A DNA stretch of 64,000 bases from Clostridiaceae bacterium 14S0207 (lineage in GTDB: Bacteria; Bacillota; Clostridia; Clostridiales; Clostridiaceae): contig CP026600.1 in the NCBI GenBank assembly GCA_003288255.1, positions 1,302,001-1,366,000 of the forward strand, in the 5' to 3' direction. The notes beneath the pieces are model-generated. The model had not been told where the DNA came from. It saw nothing but the letters and a program-made list of their open reading frames with translations, and made no database searches. Numbering within the stretch: position 1 is the first letter of the stretch; each line of letters starts with the position of its first letter. Positions 16,283 to 24,511 of the stretch are shown here, piece after piece. Made by a program: the position numbers and the translations under genes.

Positions 16283-16576
16283 TTATTTACTATTTTTAAA
16301 GCAAGCTGATTTATTAGAGATATTAAAAACCCAATTTTTTTCATTAGTATTTTGAATTTTATAGTTAGCTTCAAGCATAGCACCTTTAAAAGTACCATTA
16401 TCAATATAAAATCCATTAGTTGATTTTTCAAATAAATGTTTTAGTCCATAAGAAGTATGCTTTGTATTAAATGATTTAATTTTTTCTAAATTTTCGTCAA
16501 TCCAATTTAACAGTATCTTTTTTTGTGTAGTGCTTAAATCTTTAAAATTTTTTGGATCATCATAGTTATCATTCAT
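16283..16576 (-). CDS. Independently transcribed small prophage protein (97 aa)
   Basis: I choose ATG at 16576, which follows a GGGGG-containing site; an upstream in-frame ATG at 16642 lies in or before the promoter and is rejected. The product begins MNDNYDDPKNFKDLST, is hydrophilic and ends near ISNKSACFKNSK. No family is recognised. It is the only minus-strand gene in the middle of the early region, with its own promoter, a palindromic operator-like site and its own terminator. That layout suits a gene expressed in the lysogen. Confidence 0.65.
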   Translation of the reverse strand: MNDNYDDPKNFKDLSTTQKKILLNWIDENLEKIKSFNTKHTSYGLKHLFEKSTNGFYIDNGTFKGAMLEANYKIQNTNEKNWVFNISNKSACFKNSK

Positions 16577-16601
16577 AAAAATACCCCCATTAAATTTTAG
16601 G

Positions 16602-16633
16602 TATATATTACCATGGTATATATATATAGTCAA
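16602..16633 (-). promoter_or_regulatory. Promoter with palindromic operator for 16283-16576
   Basis: On the minus strand TTGACT (16628-16633) and TAATAT (16605-16610) are 17 bp apart. A near-perfect palindrome centred on ACCATGGT with TATATA arms (about 16602-16625) covers the spacer and -10, so a dimeric regulator could block this promoter. Confidence 0.6.
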
Positions 16634-16729
16634 GATAGTCATATTACAGTAAAAGGGATTAGTGTATCTAAGAGATATACGAGGATAAAGAGAGAGTTGA
16701 AGTAAAGTTGGTAGAGAGGGAGTAAAAAA

Positions 16730-16915
16730 ATGGAGAATTGGAGGACAAGACTAAATGATTTACTAGAAGGTAAGACACAATTATTTGAAGAGAATTACAA
16801 AATAAAATATCCTTGCAAGTATTGGAGCAATGGAAAGAAAACTAAAGCTCAAATTTGTTTTGAAACTGGAGAAATATTTGTTAATGGACAAGTAGTAAGG
16901 AAGGCAAATATATAA
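16730..16915 (+). CDS. Small phage protein (61 aa)
   Basis: The ATG has a GAGGGAG site. The product (begins MENWRTRLNDLLEGKTQLFE) has a C-terminal beta-rich part with CFETGEIFVNGQVV. No family is recognised. Its TAA shares one base with the ATG of the next gene, so the two are translated in a coupled way. Confidence 0.6.
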   Translation: MENWRTRLNDLLEGKTQLFEENYKIKYPCKYWSNGKKTKAQICFETGEIFVNGQVVRKANI

Positions 16916-17247
16916 TGGCAATAGATATAGTTGAAATAGCAAAGGAAATTTATACTGCTACTAAAAGGCTGCAAAAGAGTGGAGACAAGCTCTTCACTCT
17001 TGCTAAGAAATATGCACAAGCAGAACAAAAATATAGACATGCATTAGGAATTGAAATAATGAGGCTTAGAGAACAAAAAGTTCAAGCTACACTTATAGGT
17101 GATGTAGCTAGAGCAAACTTATCTGATTTAAAGTTTGAAAGAGATTTAGCAGAGTTTAGATATAAAGCTGGTAGAGATAAAAGTCAGGCATTGCAAGCAG
17201 AAATAAGTGCATTACAGACATTGTATAAAAGACAAGAAGAGATTTAA
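16915..17247 (+). CDS. Coiled-coil phage protein (110 aa)
   Basis: The protein is almost entirely helical (EIAKEIYTATKRLQKSG, then EQKYRHALGIEIMRLREQ and AEISALQTLYKRQEE), typical of small phage coiled-coil proteins found in the middle region of clostridial prophages. There is no membrane segment and no recognised catalytic motif. It is coupled to the preceding gene by a TAATG junction. Confidence 0.7.
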   Translation: MAIDIVEIAKEIYTATKRLQKSGDKLFTLAKKYAQAEQKYRHALGIEIMRLREQKVQATLIGDVARANLSDLKFERDLAEFRYKAGRDKSQALQAEISALQTLYKRQEEI

Positions 17248-17266
17248 ATATAAGGAAGTGTAACTA

Positions 17267-17584
17267 TTGGAAGTAAAGCAATTAGAATTTAAGCTTATAA
17301 CTACAACTAAAAATAAAAAATTAAAATTAACACATAAGCAAATCGTAGTTTTGTTAGAAGCATTATGGGATTTTAAAGAAAGTATAAAAACCATAGGCAC
17401 AGATACAGAAGAGTTTTTAAGGAAAAGACTTTTAGAAAATAAAATAGAAGAAGTAGATAAGTTGTTTAAGATTCTAGAAGAAAGTATAAACTACGATTTT
17501 CAAAAGCATTTAGAGAAGTGTTCTAAAAAGAATAAGAATGATGATCCTGGAATGGAAACTATGAGTTGGTTGGATAAAAAGTAG
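17267..17584 (+). CDS. Hypothetical phage protein (105 aa)
   Basis: The start is TTG at 17267 behind AAGGAAG. The product begins MEVKQLEFKLITTTKNKKLK and is lysine- and glutamate-rich, helical from about residue 20, and ends GMETMSWLDKK. No family is recognised. It belongs to the co-directional run of small middle genes. Confidence 0.6.
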   Translation: MEVKQLEFKLITTTKNKKLKLTHKQIVVLLEALWDFKESIKTIGTDTEEFLRKRLLENKIEEVDKLFKILEESINYDFQKHLEKCSKKNKNDDPGMETMSWLDKK

Positions 17585-17597
17585 AGAGGTGTAAGGT

Positions 17598-17798
17598 ATG
17601 GAATACGGAAAATGTTTAACTAAAGATGTATGTGTGCTGAAATTTAGTACATTTGAAGCAGAATGTTATTTAAATTTTGGTGTAAATTCTAAGTTTAATT
17701 TTAAATATATTTCAACAAATAAAGTAAGATTAGAAAGAAAAAATATGGAGTTTACAATACCTAAAGAAAGTTTTGTTGATTTATTCAAAGTATGTTAA
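17598..17798 (+). CDS. Hypothetical phage protein (66 aa)
   Basis: The ATG follows AGAGGTG by a normal distance. The product is beta-rich with four cysteines (two in the first 12 residues) and ends with the helix PKESFVDLFKVC. No family is recognised. Confidence 0.55.
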   Translation: MEYGKCLTKDVCVLKFSTFEAECYLNFGVNSKFNFKYISTNKVRLERKNMEFTIPKESFVDLFKVC

Positions 17799-17895
17799 AT
17801 CATAAATATGAGCATTACAAAGAAGTTCAAGTTTTAAAATAGTTAAAGTAATTTTATAGTGTTCTTTGAAAATTGAATAGTACAGTAAAAAAATA

Positions 17896-17904
17896 TGGTA
17901 CAAT
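17896..17904 (+). promoter_or_regulatory. Extended -10 promoter of 17949-18605
   Basis: TG at 17896-17897, one base, then TACAAT at 17899-17904 form an extended -10 element. It sits 45 bp before the ATG and 100 bp after the preceding gene, giving the HEPN-like gene its own transcript. Confidence 0.55.
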
Positions 17905-17948
17905 ATTTTTAAATAATATGAATTTTTATATGATTGTAGGGGGATAAA

Positions 17949-18605
17949 ATGAAAAAGGAATTTAAAGATGTGTTTTCTTATAACTATGATACAGATAAGA
18001 CCGCGTATATGAATTGGAGATTAGATAAAAATACTAAAATCAGCAATATGATTAGTATTGCTAATGGTTATATTCAGTCTTCAATTATGTTATTAGAAAG
18101 TGTTATAAAGGATAATAGAGGGAAAAGAGCAGATGTTATAATTTTTCCTATAGTATTTAATGCCAATCATGGTATAGAAGTATATTTAAAATCTATCTTA
18201 TGGTCTCTAAATATTTTATTAGATAATGATCATAAAGCAGAAGGTAAACATGATATAAAACAAATATTTCAGGATGTAAAAGCAAAAATGGAGCATTTTG
18301 AAAAAAATAAACATATAAAAAGAGAATTTAAAAATATGACTGAAAATTTAGAACAATATATAGAAGAATTAGATGAGAAACTTAATAAAACAAGTAAAAA
18401 TGGAAAATACAGAGATAATATGGATTTTTCACGATATCCATTTAATGTTAAATATGAAAATCATTTTTATGTAGATGAATTAGATAATGTTGTAGTTGAT
18501 TTAGAAAACTTTCTAGAAAGGTTAAAAGAAATAGGGAAAAATCTAGATTCAATATCAAGGCGTTATTTATATGAGTTTTTAGATCCCATAGGCAAAGAGG
18601 TATAA
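17949..18605 (+). CDS. HEPN-like accessory protein (218 aa)
   Basis: The protein is all-helical. Around residues 66-84 it reads FPIVFNANHGIEVYLKSIL, and at 100-108 KHDIKQIFQ, a spacing seen in HEPN-domain proteins, where one helix carries E-x-x-L-K and the next begins with HD. RDNMDFSRYPF at 155-165 also fits that type. HEPN proteins are often RNases or partners in abortive infection and toxin systems. A clear R-x4-6-H active site is not obvious, so activity is uncertain. It has its own promoter and terminator and interrupts the early-to-late gene order, as cargo genes do. Confidence 0.5.
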   Translation: MKKEFKDVFSYNYDTDKTAYMNWRLDKNTKISNMISIANGYIQSSIMLLESVIKDNRGKRADVIIFPIVFNANHGIEVYLKSILWSLNILLDNDHKAEGKHDIKQIFQDVKAKMEHFEKNKHIKREFKNMTENLEQYIEELDEKLNKTSKNGKYRDNMDFSRYPFNVKYENHFYVDELDNVVVDLENFLERLKEIGKNLDSISRRYLYEFLDPIGKEV

Positions 18606-18714
18606 AAATTAACTTTTAAATAAATTATTAATTATAAATAAGGAAATATAGTTAAGGGATAGAACTAAACTATATATACTTAAATATGTATTAATTTAAT
18701 TAAAGCTAGAGAAA

Positions 18715-18751
18715 ATGCCGTATTATTCAAAAGAATATGCGGTATTTTTTT
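18715..18751 (+). terminator. Terminator after the HEPN-like gene
   Basis: GCCGTATTATTC and GAATATGCGGT pair around AAAA, followed by a seven-T run. A similar hairpin lies just outside attR at about 45296-45330. Confidence 0.7.
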
Positions 18752-18776
18752 ATCACAAATTAAGAGGTGAGTATAA

Positions 18777-19223
18777 ATGTCAGATAACAATTTAGCAAGA
18801 GAGAAAGAAGAAGCAAGAACTATACTAAATTCATATTTAATATATAAAAATAGAGCTGAAATTAAAGCTTTAGAAATAGAAGAAGTAAAAAATAATTATG
18901 ATGTAACAGGGATGGCTATGGGAGAAAAAACAGGACAAACATTTAAAATCAATAAGGAATTAGAAGATAGAATAGTAAACAAAGACGATAAAATAAAGAA
19001 ATTAGAAAAAGCAAGAAAAGCTTATGAGATTAATTTTAAAAAAATAGAAAAAGCGGTTGCTGTATTAAAAGAATTTGAGAAAGATGTAATAGTATTAAAG
19101 TATATGACATCTCCAGTAATGCAATGGAGAGATATAGCAAGGCAACTTGGGTTTACTACTATAGCTTGCCAAAGAGCAGAAGACAGAGCAGTAAAGAAAA
19201 TGATTCCTTTGTTACTTGAATGA
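18777..19223 (+). CDS. ArpU/RinA-like late transcription regulator
   Basis: The 148-aa protein has a helical N-terminal part (residues 1-90) and a sigma-region-4-like helix-turn-helix at the end (FEKDVIVLKYMTSPVMQWRDI, then QLGFTTIACQRAEDRAVKKM). This is the layout of ArpU/RinA/LmaC-type phage regulators that switch on packaging and structural genes. It is the last gene before the terminator at 19331 and the terminase block, the usual place for such a protein. Confidence 0.8.
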   Translation: MSDNNLAREKEEARTILNSYLIYKNRAEIKALEIEEVKNNYDVTGMAMGEKTGQTFKINKELEDRIVNKDDKIKKLEKARKAYEINFKKIEKAVAVLKEFEKDVIVLKYMTSPVMQWRDIARQLGFTTIACQRAEDRAVKKMIPLLLE

Positions 19224-19330
19224 GGTATATAGAAGTTATATAAAATATATACTTTTTATATACCCAAAGTTTATAAAAGTCATTATATAATTGTATCATA
19301 GCAAAAATAAAAAAATAATTGATGCCATAC

Positions 19331-19364
19331 AAAAAAGCACTTAACTAAGGTTAGGTGCTTTTTT
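19331..19364 (+). terminator. Terminator before the late region
   Basis: AAAAAAGCAC-TTAAC pairs with GGTTA-GGTGCTTTTTT around a short loop; it closes the early/middle region 110 bp after the regulator gene. Confidence 0.85.
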
Positions 19365-19420
19365 ACATACTTAACACAGGTTAAGAGATTCTATATACAT
19401 AGAAAAGAAGGTGAGAGGTT

Positions 19421-19603
19421 TTGAGAATAGGTAAGATATTAGAAGTTCAGCAGCCTAAAGAATATAGGAATTTAAATAAAAATAAGAAACAGAATAAGAA
19501 GAAGAAAGATAAGAGAGGGCAAAACCTCTCTTTTTCTGATTATGTTGAAATGATGAAGCATGATAGTTATAAGAGATGTAGAGGAAGATTAAGACAAAAG
19601 TAA
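19421..19603 (+). CDS. Small basic protein (60 aa)
   Basis: The start is TTG at 19421 after an AAGGTGAGAGG site. The product is very rich in lysine and asparagine (KNKKQNKKKKDKRGQ) and ends KRCRGRLRQK. No family is recognised; it may bind DNA in packaging. It opens the late region. Confidence 0.5.
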   Translation: MRIGKILEVQQPKEYRNLNKNKKQNKKKKDKRGQNLSFSDYVEMMKHDSYKRCRGRLRQK

Positions 19604-19631
19604 ACATTATCAAGTAATAGGAGGTGGCATT

Positions 19632-19727
19632 GTGAAGCTAACACCAAAACAGAAAATATTTTGTGATGAATATCTAGTGGACCTCAATGCCACTAAAATA
19701 GAATCTAAAGAGCATCTATTAATTTAG
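19632..19727 (+). pseudogene. Relic of a terminase_2-type small terminase
   Basis: GTG at 19632 follows AGGAGGTG. The first 22 residues (MKLTPKQKIFCDEYLVDLNA and on) match the start of terminase_2 small subunits, which normally continue for about 150 residues. Here the frame diverges after TKI and stops after 31 codons inside a terminator hairpin. The remainder of the gene is gone. An intact-type P27 terminase follows at 20503, so this is a leftover from an earlier packaging module. Confidence 0.65.
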
Positions 19728-19739
19728 GTGCTCTTTTTT
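19708..19739 (+). terminator. Terminator in the terminase relic
   Basis: AAGAGCATCT at 19708-19717 pairs with AGGTGCTCTT at 19726-19735, then a T run. The stop codon of the relic lies in the 3' arm. Confidence 0.8.
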
Positions 19740-19763
19740 GTGGTTCAGAAGGAGGAAAAATCA

Positions 19764-19931
19764 TTGAGAATATTAGCATGGATTGGATTAGTTACGGAGA
19801 TTTTAAATGTAATAATAAAATTAATATCAACATTTACAGAAAAGAAAGTTAGTGATAGAATTGTACAATTTACTAGTGTATTAGTTCATTGCTCATTACT
19901 ATATTTCTTTTTTATACATTTGTTTAAGTAG
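19764..19931 (+). CDS. Small membrane protein (55 aa)
   Basis: TTG at 19764 lies 8 bp after AGGAGG; an earlier in-frame start at 19728 is inside the terminator. The product has two membrane segments (ILAWIGLVTEILNVIIKLI and FTSVLVHCSLLYFFFIHLF) joined by a short basic loop. No family is recognised. Confidence 0.5.
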   Translation: MRILAWIGLVTEILNVIIKLISTFTEKKVSDRIVQFTSVLVHCSLLYFFFIHLFK

Positions 19932-19941
19932 GTGATAATTA

Positions 19942-20415
19942 ATGGCACAACGTAACCTAAGACCATGTAAACAGAAAAAATGTAAGAATCTAACAAGAGA
20001 TAAAACAGGTTATTGTAGTGAGCATATACATATATATGAAGAAAAGAAAGTCCAAATGAATAAACAGTATGATAAATATATAAGACATGATAAGGACAAG
20101 AAGTATACTAAGTTTTATCATAGTAACGAATGGAATGATTTAAGAGAAGATGTTTTAATAACTTACAATGGTATAGATATATATTCATACTATATAGAAA
20201 ATAAAGCAGTTACTGCAAATACAGCACACCATATTATAGAATTAAAAGAGGATTGGGATAAAAGATTAGATAAGGATAATATTTTTCCTTTAAACGATTT
20301 TAATCATAAGAAAATACATGCGCTGTATAAGAAAGATAAAAAAGGAACTCAAAGGCTGCTTAGAGAGTTGTTAGAACGATTCAGGAAACAGTTTAACATA
20401 TCCCCCCTACCTTAG
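19942..20415 (+). CDS. HNH endonuclease next to the terminase
   Basis: The 157-aa protein has an N-terminal C-x4-C-x-C-like zinc region (LRPCKQKKCKNLTRD, GYCSEH) and an HNH core: A-H-H-I-I-E-L at about residues 94-100, then N-I-F-P-L-N-D-F-N-H-K-K-I-H. HNH proteins beside the terminase act with it in cos-type packaging in HK97-like and many Firmicute phages. The 87 bp that follow, GC-richer than their surroundings (CCCCCCTACC, CCGAGTGGGTAGG), are where a cos site would be expected; that is an inference. Confidence 0.9.
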   Translation: MAQRNLRPCKQKKCKNLTRDKTGYCSEHIHIYEEKKVQMNKQYDKYIRHDKDKKYTKFYHSNEWNDLREDVLITYNGIDIYSYYIENKAVTANTAHHIIELKEDWDKRLDKDNIFPLNDFNHKKIHALYKKDKKGTQRLLRELLERFRKQFNISPLP

Positions 20416-20502
20416 AAAGTTTGAAGAGCAACCCAAAGACCGAGTGGGTAGGTTTCTACACAAAAAATTCCCTAAATGAAATTTAAAAAGGAGGTAAGGA
20501 GA

Positions 20503-20963
20503 ATGGCAAGACCAAGACAACCAACGGATTTGATAATGTTAAAGGGTAAAAAACATTTAACAAAAAAAGAGATAGAAGAAAGAAAAGAAAAAGAAATAAA
20601 AGCTCCAGCAGATAAAATTGAACCACCTTCTTATCTTGGAGAGCTAAAAAAGAATTTAATAGAATAGCTGGAGAATTAGTTAATTTAAATATAATGTCAA
20701 ATTTAGATTCGGAGGCCTTAGCAAGATATATAGTAAGTGAATATAACTACCAGAAAGTTGCTAAGAAATTGCTAAAAACTAGTATTGATAATGAAAAATA
20801 TACAGACCTATTAGTAAAACAAGAAAAGTTATTTAAAATGTGCAGGCAAAGTTCAAGTGATTTAGGTTTAAATATTTCTAGTAGGTGTAAATTAATTATT
20901 CCTAAAAAAGAGGAAAATAAGGAGTTAACAGAAGAAGAAAAGCTTTTTGGCGATAGAGTATGA
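20503..20963 (+). CDS. terS: P27-type small terminase, split by a -1 shift
   Basis: The gene is in two frames. Frame 1 (20503 to TAG at 20665) starts MARPRQPTDLIMLKGKKHLT, a typical P27-family start, and stops soon after PSYLGELKK. The rest (EFNRIAGELVNLNIMSNLD through ELTEEEKLFGDRV, to 20963) is in the -1 frame. The two join exactly at A AAA AAG (20646-20652), a classic -1 slippery heptamer; slipping there gives GELKKEFNRIAGEL, the expected family sequence, and a full length near 153 aa. The alternative is loss of one A from a seven-A run, by mutation or sequencing error. The stop overlaps the large terminase ATG. Confidence 0.8.
20646..20652 (+). other. Slippery heptamer in terS
   Basis: A AAA AAG is in the correct zero-frame phase (CTA AAA AAG). 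It has a GGAGAG just upstream. No strong downstream hairpin was recognised by eye. Confidence 0.5.
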
Positions 20964-22660
20964 GTAAATTTGCAAAATTATTTACTAGGATATACACTTA
21001 TGCAGTTGATATTGTAGAAGGCAGACTAAAAGCATGCAAAAAGCATAAACAAGCTTGTAAAAGATTCCTTGATGATTTAGAGAAAAGCAAAGATAAAGAT
21101 TATACTTTTCAATTTGATTATGAGGAATTGTATAATTTTTATAAGTGGACTGGTATGTTCAAACATAGAGTTGGGATTCTTAAAGGTAATAAAATTGACC
21201 TTGTAGATTTCCAGCTCTTTTTAGTTGGAAATATATTTTGCTGGAAAGAGAAAGAAACAGGTTATAGAAGATTTAGAAAAGTATATATTCAACTTGCTAG
21301 AAAAAATGCTAAGTCACAGTTGCTGGCCTTGATATCTAGTTATGTATGTTTCTTATCTGATGAACAGCAAGAATGTTATATAAGTGGTTGGACTAAAAAA
21401 CAATCTAAGATAGTTTATAAGGAAATGAAGTATCAGTTAGAGGGTAGTGATTTTTTAAGGGGTAAGTGGAAAGAAAGCTATGGTGTTATTACACATTTAA
21501 AAAGTGGCTCAATAATTGAACCTTTATCTAAAGAAGCTAAAAACAATGGTGATGGTGATAATCCAAGTTTAGGAATATGTGACGAATACCACCAGCATAA
21601 GACTGATGAAATATATGAATCAATTTTATCAGGTATGGGTGCTAGAACAGAGCCTTTAATGGTTATTATAACTACTGCAGGAGTAGATTTAAATGGGCCA
21701 TGTTATAAAGAGTATCAGTATGTTAGTAAAATCTTAGATCCTAACTTAAAAGATATTACTAATGACGAATATTTTGTAATGATTTGTGAGTTAGATAAAG
21801 GTGATGATATAAAAGATGAAAGTAACTGGATTAAGTCAAATCCGATTTTAGCTACATATCATTTGGGATTAAGAAAAATAAGAAGCGAACTTAAAGCGGC
21901 ACTGGATGCACCTGAAAAAATGACTAAGTTTAAAACTAAATACATGGATATCTGGGTAAATGCTAGAGAAAATGGTTATATGAATATGCAAAAGTGGGAC
22001 ACATGCGAGAATAAGAACCTATCTTTGGCTGATTTTAAAGGTGAAGAATGTACTGGAGGTTTAGACTTGTCTACTAAGTTAGACTTAACATCTATAGCTT
22101 TTGAGTTTAAAAGAAATGGTAAATATTATCCATTTCAACACTCATTTATTCCACAAGAAGCTTATGATAACAGGTTAAGGGAAGGTAAATACCCTTTTGA
22201 TTTATGGAGAGATCAAGGATATTTAACAGTTACTCCAGGAGCAGTAATAGATTATGAATTTGTTAAGCAATGGATTCAAGATAAAGAACGTGAAAATAAT
22301 TTAATAATCAAAGAAATAGGATATGATCCTTATAATGCAACTCAATTCGTCCAAGAAATGGAACAGGAAGGTTACGTAATGGTTGAAGTAAGACAAGGGC
22401 CATTTACATTAAATGAACCTACCAAGGATTTTAGAGATCAAGTATATGATAAAGCACTTGAACATAGTGGAGATGGACTTTTAACATGGGCTATAAGTAA
22501 TGCAGTTACTAAAGAAAATGCACAGGAATTTATTATGTTAGATAAAGCAAAGTCAAGTGAAAAAATAGATCCAATAGCTGCTACAATAAATGCACATGTA
22601 AGAGGAATGCTTGTATTAGAAGATAATACAGGAGATATATTCTATAGTCCAGATATATAG
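20960..22660 (+). CDS. terL: Terminase large subunit
   Basis: This 566-aa packaging motor has an N-terminal ATPase (about residues 80-300) with an atypical Walker A (ARKNAKSQ, 113-120), Walker B LGICDE (204-209) and the coupling segment IITTAG. The C-terminal nuclease domain (about 355-550) contains GGLDLSTKLDLTS and EIGYDPYNATQF with catalytic aspartates. It belongs to the HK97/Terminase_1 family and cuts and pumps DNA into the prohead with TerS, portal and HNH protein. The ATG overlaps the terS stop by four bases. Confidence 0.97.
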   Translation: MSKFAKLFTRIYTYAVDIVEGRLKACKKHKQACKRFLDDLEKSKDKDYTFQFDYEELYNFYKWTGMFKHRVGILKGNKIDLVDFQLFLVGNIFCWKEKETGYRRFRKVYIQLARKNAKSQLLALISSYVCFLSDEQQECYISGWTKKQSKIVYKEMKYQLEGSDFLRGKWKESYGVITHLKSGSIIEPLSKEAKNNGDGDNPSLGICDEYHQHKTDEIYESILSGMGARTEPLMVIITTAGVDLNGPCYKEYQYVSKILDPNLKDITNDEYFVMICELDKGDDIKDESNWIKSNPILATYHLGLRKIRSELKAALDAPEKMTKFKTKYMDIWVNARENGYMNMQKWDTCENKNLSLADFKGEECTGGLDLSTKLDLTSIAFEFKRNGKYYPFQHSFIPQEAYDNRLREGKYPFDLWRDQGYLTVTPGAVIDYEFVKQWIQDKERENNLIIKEIGYDPYNATQFVQEMEQEGYVMVEVRQGPFTLNEPTKDFRDQVYDKALEHSGDGLLTWAISNAVTKENAQEFIMLDKAKSSEKIDPIAATINAHVRGMLVLEDNTGDIFYSPDI

Positions 22661-22674
22661 AAAGGAGGTGGAAT

Positions 22675-23868
22675 ATGGGAATATGGGAGAAAGTTAAAAA
22701 TATTTTTAAAACACCATTTAAAACAAGACTTATAAGAGATTATAATAGTAATTTTAATTTTTATAATACAGATTTGGCAACAAATGAGACTATATTTTCG
22801 GCAGTATCATTACTTAGTAATGCAATAGGAAGTTTACCCTTAAAACTTTATAAAAATTATGAAATTGTAAGTCCTTCTGAAAGTGACTTAGCTAAAATGA
22901 TAGAATATAACCCATCTCCATATTTAACTATGCTTCAATGGATTAGGTGTATGGAAACTTTAAAAGATATTAAGGGAAATGCATATGCAATATTAGAATA
23001 TGATTATATGCAACAGCCTAAACAAGTGCATATTTTAAACCCGAGTTTTGTTACCCCAGTAATAGAAGCAGAAACTAAAGATTTATGGTATGCAATTAGT
23101 AATGAACATAATGTACATTATGTTCATAATTCGCACATAATACATTTTAATCATATTTCAACAAATGGTTATAAAGGCATTAATCCATTGGATGTACTTA
23201 GAAATACCATTGATTATGATAGAGAAATTAAGGAATTTTCCTTAAATCAAATGAAGAATGGATTAAAGGCTAATTTAGTAATTAAACTATCAGCTAAATT
23301 AAGTGAAGAAGCTATGAAACAATACACAGAAATGTTAGGAAAGTTTCAGAAGAATGGAATATTATTTGTGGACCAAGGAAAAGAATTTCAAGAACTTAAA
23401 AATTCGCAATTTATTGACCCAAAAGTTTTGGATGTAGAAAATATAACTATTGCAAGGGTAGCTAGAGTATATAATATACCACTTCATAAGCTTTTATCAG
23501 AGAAACAATGTTATTCTAGTGCTGAACAAGCAGATTTAGAATATATAAAAGATACTATTCTACCTTTAGTTAGACAATATGAGCAAGAGTTAAATAGAAA
23601 GCTATTAACTGAAGAACAACGTAATGAAGGATTCTCTTTTAAGTTTAGTTTGAATGGCTTAGCAAGGGCAGATATGAAAACTAGAGGAGAATTTTATTTT
23701 AAGGGTATTAGAAGTGCTTGGTTTACGCCTAATGAAATAAGGGCATTAGAGGAAATGCCACCATTGGAGGGAGGTAATCAATTATTTATATCAAGAGATT
23801 TAATACCAATAGATAAGATGGATTTAATATTGAATGGAGGTGAAAAGCATGGAAAGGGAACAGAATAA
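22675..23868 (+). CDS. HK97-type portal protein
   Basis: The 397-aa protein matches the HK97 gp3 family: ATNETIFSAVSLLSNAIGSL, KLYKNYEIVSPSESDLAKMI and NPSPYLTMLQWIRCMETL near the start, and AEQADLEYIKDTILPLVRQYEQELNRKLL in the wing/stem. It forms the dodecameric DNA channel at one head vertex. It is shorter at the C-terminus than HK97 gp3 (424 aa) but complete. It begins behind AAAGGAGGTGG. Confidence 0.96.
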   Translation: MGIWEKVKNIFKTPFKTRLIRDYNSNFNFYNTDLATNETIFSAVSLLSNAIGSLPLKLYKNYEIVSPSESDLAKMIEYNPSPYLTMLQWIRCMETLKDIKGNAYAILEYDYMQQPKQVHILNPSFVTPVIEAETKDLWYAISNEHNVHYVHNSHIIHFNHISTNGYKGINPLDVLRNTIDYDREIKEFSLNQMKNGLKANLVIKLSAKLSEEAMKQYTEMLGKFQKNGILFVDQGKEFQELKNSQFIDPKVLDVENITIARVARVYNIPLHKLLSEKQCYSSAEQADLEYIKDTILPLVRQYEQELNRKLLTEEQRNEGFSFKFSLNGLARADMKTRGEFYFKGIRSAWFTPNEIRALEEMPPLEGGNQLFISRDLIPIDKMDLILNGGEKHGKGTE

Positions 23869-24499
23869 ATTAGGTAATAGTCATGAAGTAAGAACTGTAG
23901 ATATATTGAATTTAGAAACTAGATCAGATGAATCAAGTGGAAATAAAATAGTTGGTTATGCAGCAGTATATGATGAATTTACAAAGCTAACTGATAGATG
24001 GGGTGATTGCTTTCAAGAAAAAATATCAAAAGATGCTGCAAAAGGATCATTAGAAGATGGTCACGAGATATTTGCTCTTAAAAATCATAACTGGGATATG
24101 GTTCTAGGTAGAACAGGAGCCAATTTGATTCTTAAAAATGATGAAAAAGGAATTTATTTTGAATTAATACCGAATAACTCTACTTTGGCAAATGATTTAA
24201 AGGAAGATGTTAGAAGTGGGATTATAAAACAATGCTCTATAGGGTTTAAGATTGTAGATCAAGAATGGGAAGAAAAAGATGGTGAGTATTTTAGAATAAT
24301 TAAAGAAATAGAATTATTTGAAATTACATTAACACCTATTCCAGCTTATACGAGTACAAGTGCAGAGGTTAGAAGTGTAGGTTTTGATAATGATGTTAAT
24401 ATTGGAACAAATGATTTAAATGAGCAGGAAGAGAGAAGCAAGCTTTTAAATGAAGCTAAAAAACAAATAAAAGAAATAGATAATTATTTTAAATTATAG
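23849..24499 (+). CDS. HK97-family prohead protease
   Basis: ATG at 23849 follows GGAGGTG and overlaps the portal end by 20 bp; an upstream ATG at 23834 lies before the site. The 216-aa protein has the fold of phage prohead serine proteases: GYAAVYDEFTKLTDRWGDCF, then LKNHNWDMVLGRTG with the likely catalytic histidine, SGIIKQCSIGFKI with the serine, and EIELFEITLTPIPAYTSTSA. It processes the capsid N-terminal delta region during maturation. Confidence 0.95.
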   Translation: MEREQNKLGNSHEVRTVDILNLETRSDESSGNKIVGYAAVYDEFTKLTDRWGDCFQEKISKDAAKGSLEDGHEIFALKNHNWDMVLGRTGANLILKNDEKGIYFELIPNNSTLANDLKEDVRSGIIKQCSIGFKIVDQEWEEKDGEYFRIIKEIELFEITLTPIPAYTSTSAEVRSVGFDNDVNIGTNDLNEQEERSKLLNEAKKQIKEIDNYFKL

Positions 24500-24511
24500 G
24501 AGGATTTGATT

